This document shows, one piece after another, positions 61,596-64,000 of a DNA stretch of 64,000 nucleotides; positions within the stretch are counted from its first letter, which is position 1, and each line of letters begins with the position of its first letter. The translations under genes were made by a program, and so were the position numbers. The stretch comes from JABJOR01 sp965603075. GTDB taxonomy: Bacteria > Pseudomonadota > Alphaproteobacteria > Rhodospirillales > Casp-alpha2. Location of the stretch: contig CBFDBO010000003.1 of the NCBI GenBank assembly GCA_965603075.1, positions 62,001-126,000 on the forward strand. The letters are read 5' to 3'. Below the pieces are notes generated by a model that was given only the letters and a program-made list of their open reading frames with translations, was not told the DNA's origin and ran no database searches.

Positions 61596-62621
61596 TTAAT
61601 CTAGAAACTTAATGATGGGGTCCTGAAGATGCCCAGTATTGTTGATTGAGTCTTTTGAAATCCTATTAATAATTAATTCACCCATTTTAAAACCAGCTTC
61701 TGAAATATCTTCATAGATTGTGTCAACCTTGGGTCTAATATGATCAAACAAACTGGAGCCTTGTTTAACAACTAGATCCGCATCACGTCCGACCTCAAGG
61801 TCGTTATCGCTTAAGCAAGCCATAATAGTCATGGCGGCAACTTCGCCTGCGCAAATAAATCCATCTGGAGGGGTCGCACTTTTTAAGCGTTTGTCTATCG
61901 ATGTATAAAGATCATCTGACTCATTGTGTAAATTCACATCTTCTGGGACTTCGTATGAAACACCAGCCTCCATAGCACAGGATGTAAACCCATACTTTAG
62001 ATGACTGTAGAATGTGAATTTTCTGTCTGGCATGAAAGCAAATAGGCGCTTTCTGCCTTTTTTAACCAAACGTTCAACCGCGAGTTTTGCAAATTTCTCA
62101 TTGTCGTAATCTACAAATAAATGCGGGGTCGAAAATTCAGTACGTCCATGACAAACAAATGGGAAGTTATTTTCGATCAACATACGAACACGACTATCAA
62201 ATGGTTCTGTTCGAGAAAAGATCACCCCATCTGCCATACGATTACGAATAATCATTTCGATTGTTTTTGTTTCGGTGCCGTCTTCAAAGCTGGGGGTTAC
62301 CACTAAATTGAAATTTGTATCTTTCAAAGCATTTGTCAGGCCCATGATAAGCAGATTTGAAAATCCCAATATCTCGTCATGAGGACTTAAAATTAGACTG
62401 ATTACATTTGTTCGCCCGGTTCTTAGTCTTTGTGCAGCCCGGTCGGGAACATAGCCAATTTTCTCCGCAACCTCTGCAACACGTTTTCGTGTGCCGACAG
62501 CAATTTCAGGAGCTCCTGATAGCGCACGCGAAACAGTTGTAACCGCCAAACCCGTTAATTCAGCAATTGTCTTTAAAGTTGGGCGTTTATCAATTTTCGT
62601 TGATGGTAAGGTACTCGGCAT
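61596..62621 (-). CDS. LacI-family transcriptional regulator
   Basis: Regulator of 341 residues: helix-turn-helix RPTLKTIAELTGLAVTTVSRAL (key VTTVSRAL), the hinge IGYVPDRAAQRLRTGRTNVI and a sugar-binding-like effector domain. It is divergent from the sugar-binding protein gene at 62859; two copies of ATTTATAACGnTATAAAT lie between. Co-transcribed with the cupin gene downstream. Likely represses the sugar transporter and itself. Effector not known. Confidence 0.93.
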   Translation of the reverse strand: MPSTLPSTKIDKRPTLKTIAELTGLAVTTVSRALSGAPEIAVGTRKRVAEVAEKIGYVPDRAAQRLRTGRTNVISLILSPHDEILGFSNLLIMGLTNALKDTNFNLVVTPSFEDGTETKTIEMIIRNRMADGVIFSRTEPFDSRVRMLIENNFPFVCHGRTEFSTPHLFVDYDNEKFAKLAVERLVKKGRKRLFAFMPDRKFTFYSHLKYGFTSCAMEAGVSYEVPEDVNLHNESDDLYTSIDKRLKSATPPDGFICAGEVAAMTIMACLSDNDLEVGRDADLVVKQGSSLFDHIRPKVDTIYEDISEAGFKMGELIINRISKDSINNTGHLQDPIIKFLD

Positions 62622-62670
62622 ATGTATTCCATGGGGTTAATAATTAGATCTGATGTTTGTAGCGCAGTTA

Positions 62671-62688
62671 ATTTATAACGATATAAAT
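62671..62688. promoter_or_regulatory. LacI operator copy near the regulator gene
   Basis: ATTTATAACGATATAAAT differs from the perfect palindrome at 62796 by one base. It lies 50 bp upstream of the LacI start. The centres of the two sites are 125 bp apart, close to twelve helical turns, suitable for looping. Confidence 0.75.
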
Positions 62689-62781
62689 CTAAAAAAAACA
62701 ATTTTTTAATGGTTATATACCTCACCTATAAAGTAAAGGGACCATAATAGGCAATATTTATATAAAATTCTTATAATTCAG

Positions 62782-62811
62782 TTGACTCGTACTGCATTTA
62801 TAACGTTATAA
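62782..62811 (+). promoter_or_regulatory. Predicted promoter of the sugar-binding protein gene
   Basis: TTGACT (62782-62787) and TTATAA (62806-62811) are 18 bases apart; the -10 box lies inside the operator. By eye. Confidence 0.55.
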
Positions 62812-62813
62812 AT
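62796..62813. promoter_or_regulatory. LacI operator, 18-bp perfect palindrome
   Basis: ATTTATAACGTTATAAAT is a perfect palindrome with a central CG, the LacI-family form. It covers the predicted -10 box and starts 63 bp before the binding-protein gene. Confidence 0.82.
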
Positions 62814-62858
62814 AACTATGAGGTAATTAAGCTTCATAATTCTTAGGGAGAATTTATA

Positions 62859-64000
62859 ATGAAATTTTCAAAAATTTTGAAAATTACATCAGCGGCTGCG
62901 GTTTTGGCGTTTACGTCAAATGTAGCATCTGCTGCTGATGTTGAAGTACTTCACTGGTGGACATCCGGTGGTGAAGCTGCTGCCGTTGGTGTTCTGAAAG
63001 ATGATTTAGCAAGTAAAGGCGTCGGCTGGAAAGATATGCCTGTCGCTGGTGGTGGTGGTACTGATGCCATGACCGTATTGCGTGCTCGTGTTACGGCTGG
63101 CAACGCACCGACCGCTGCACAGATGCTAGGTTTCGACATTATCGATTGGGCCTCGTCAACCGGTAAACTAGGTAACTTGAATTCCGTAGCGAATGCTGAA
63201 GGTTGGGATGCTGTCATTCCGAGCGCGCTTCAAGCTTTTTCAAAATATGAAGGCAACTGGATTGCTGCACCTGTAAACGTTCACTCAACTAACTGGGTTT
63301 GGGTGAATAAAAGCGCACTTGATGCTGCTGGTGGAAAAGCCCCAACAACATGGGACGAATTGGTTACTGTTCTTGACGCAATGAAAGCAAATGGTATCAC
63401 ACCTTTGGCCCACGGTGGTCAGGCATGGCAAGATGCAACGATCTTTGACGCTGTTGTTCTATCCTTGGGCGATGCATTTTACAAAGATACAATGATCGAT
63501 CTTGACCCAGCGGTTCTTGGTGGATCAACAATGGTTACTGCTTTCGACCGTATGGCTAAACTTCGTTCTTATGTTGATGATAACTTCTCTGGACGTGATT
63601 GGAACCTTGCTTCTGCTATGGTTATCGAAGGTAAAGCTGGCATGCAGATGATGGGTGATTGGGCCAAAGGCGAATTTTTGAAAGCTGGTAAAGTACCAGG
63701 TAAAGATTTCGTCTGCATACGTTTCCCAAGCACACAAGGTTCGGTAACTTTCAACTCAGATCAATTCGTTATGTTTGATCAAGGCGGTGATTCTTCTGCT
63801 CAGTTGAAAATGGCTTCATCAGTGATGAACCCAGTATTCCAATCTGCATTCAACGTCGTTAAAGGTTCTGTACCTGCACGTACAGACGTACCAAACACGG
63901 ACTTCGATGACTGTGGTAAAAAAGGTATGGCTGATCTTGCTGAAGCCGCTTCTTCTGGTGGTTTGTTCGGTTCAATGGCGCATGGTCACTCCGCACCTGC
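62859..64000 (+). CDS. Sugar ABC transporter substrate-binding protein (3' end cut by window)
   Basis: The first 380 codons of a cluster-1 carbohydrate receptor, with Sec signal peptide (cleavage near ASAAD). EVLHWWTSGGEAAAV, DMPVAGGGGTDAMTVLRARV and NVHSTNWVWVN match glucose/mannose-binding proteins of the GtsA/GltB type. AGGGAG lies before the ATG. The LacI operator and promoter upstream imply sugar-inducible expression; permease and ATPase genes are expected beyond the window edge. No truncation or frameshift seen in the visible part. Confidence 0.93.
   Translation, partial: MKFSKILKITSAAAVLAFTSNVASAADVEVLHWWTSGGEAAAVGVLKDDLASKGVGWKDMPVAGGGGTDAMTVLRARVTAGNAPTAAQMLGFDIIDWASSTGKLGNLNSVANAEGWDAVIPSALQAFSKYEGNWIAAPVNVHSTNWVWVNKSALDAAGGKAPTTWDELVTVLDAMKANGITPLAHGGQAWQDATIFDAVVLSLGDAFYKDTMIDLDPAVLGGSTMVTAFDRMAKLRSYVDDNFSGRDWNLASAMVIEGKAGMQMMGDWAKGEFLKAGKVPGKDFVCIRFPSTQGSVTFNSDQFVMFDQGGDSSAQLKMASSVMNPVFQSAFNVVKGSVPARTDVPNTDFDDCGKKGMADLAEAASSGGLFGSMAHGHSAP

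Noticed and set aside
1..64000. CRISPR array, IS element, prophage, integrase or tRNA-linked island
   Set aside because: No regularly spaced repeats, transposase or integrase gene, terminal inverted repeats or tRNA genes could be found by reading both strands.

Overview
The window reads as chromosome of a marine-type heterotrophic alphaproteobacterium, moderately AT-rich and probably Rhodospirillales-like (inference). Support comes from gene sets that are typical of this class: aglEFGAK alpha-glucoside genes, an aapJQMP amino-acid transporter, a TRAP transporter, a rhizobial-type L-asparaginase II, the TIGR01459 HAD family and a PAS_5 protein. I see no rRNA, tRNA, CRISPR array, insertion sequence or prophage block. 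The window is almost entirely nutrient uptake plus first-step catabolism, with a local regulator beside nearly every transporter.

Region by region. 0-2.8 kb: the 5' part of an Lrp/AsnC regulator, then a nitroreductase + EamA exporter operon divergent from a MarR regulator. 2.7-10.7 kb: a catabolic block, with a minus-strand operon (RutE-like nitroreductase, OsmC, TRAP DctP-DctQ-DctM, hydroxyquinol-type intradiol dioxygenase) divergent from a YciI-like protein and an FAH-family hydrolase that ends in a strong terminator; an ABM-like protein and a WYL regulator follow. 10.8-19.8 kb: a LacI regulator and the aglEFGAK operon ending in a GH1 beta-glucosidase, with clear CCCAAAGCGCTTTGGG-type operators. 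19.9-26 kb: LysR/SMP-30 pair, AraC regulator, and a Tat-exported molybdenum hydroxylase with its 2Fe-2S subunit. 26.3-29.6 kb: a multi-PAS histidine kinase with a periplasmic binding protein. 29.9-37.9 kb: glpD-glpR divergent from a PhnD-PhnC-PhnE-PhnE importer and two HAD phosphatases.

38-49 kb is a looser stretch: a more GC-rich P-type ATPase that strikingly resembles animal Na+,K+-ATPase alpha subunits, a PAS_5 protein, an FrhB-family flavoprotein, an orphan histidine kinase, a beta-carbonic anhydrase and two small or membrane proteins, separated by long AT-rich gaps. 49.2-57 kb: a HypT-like LysR gene, then aapJQMP, a PHP phosphoesterase and L-asparaginase II, a likely acidic amino acid/asparagine uptake and use operon. 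57-64 kb: GTP-type PEP carboxykinase, a decayed histidine-kinase pseudogene, a DUF1479 oxygenase + Dabb pair, a cupin, and a LacI regulator divergent from a sugar-binding protein cut by the window end, with two matching operators.

Best candidates for something undescribed: (1) the glpRD / PhnDCEE / two-HAD cluster, which has no C-P bond-cleaving gene and so probably imports a phosphate ester, not a phosphonate; beside it an intact promoter and signal peptide lead into no recognisable protein. (2) The Na+,K+-ATPase-like pump. (3) The TRAP + intradiol dioxygenase block, which lacks the usual downstream enzymes. Three binding-protein genes are each followed by a hairpin before their permease genes. 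All functional statements come from reading motifs by eye; no search was run.
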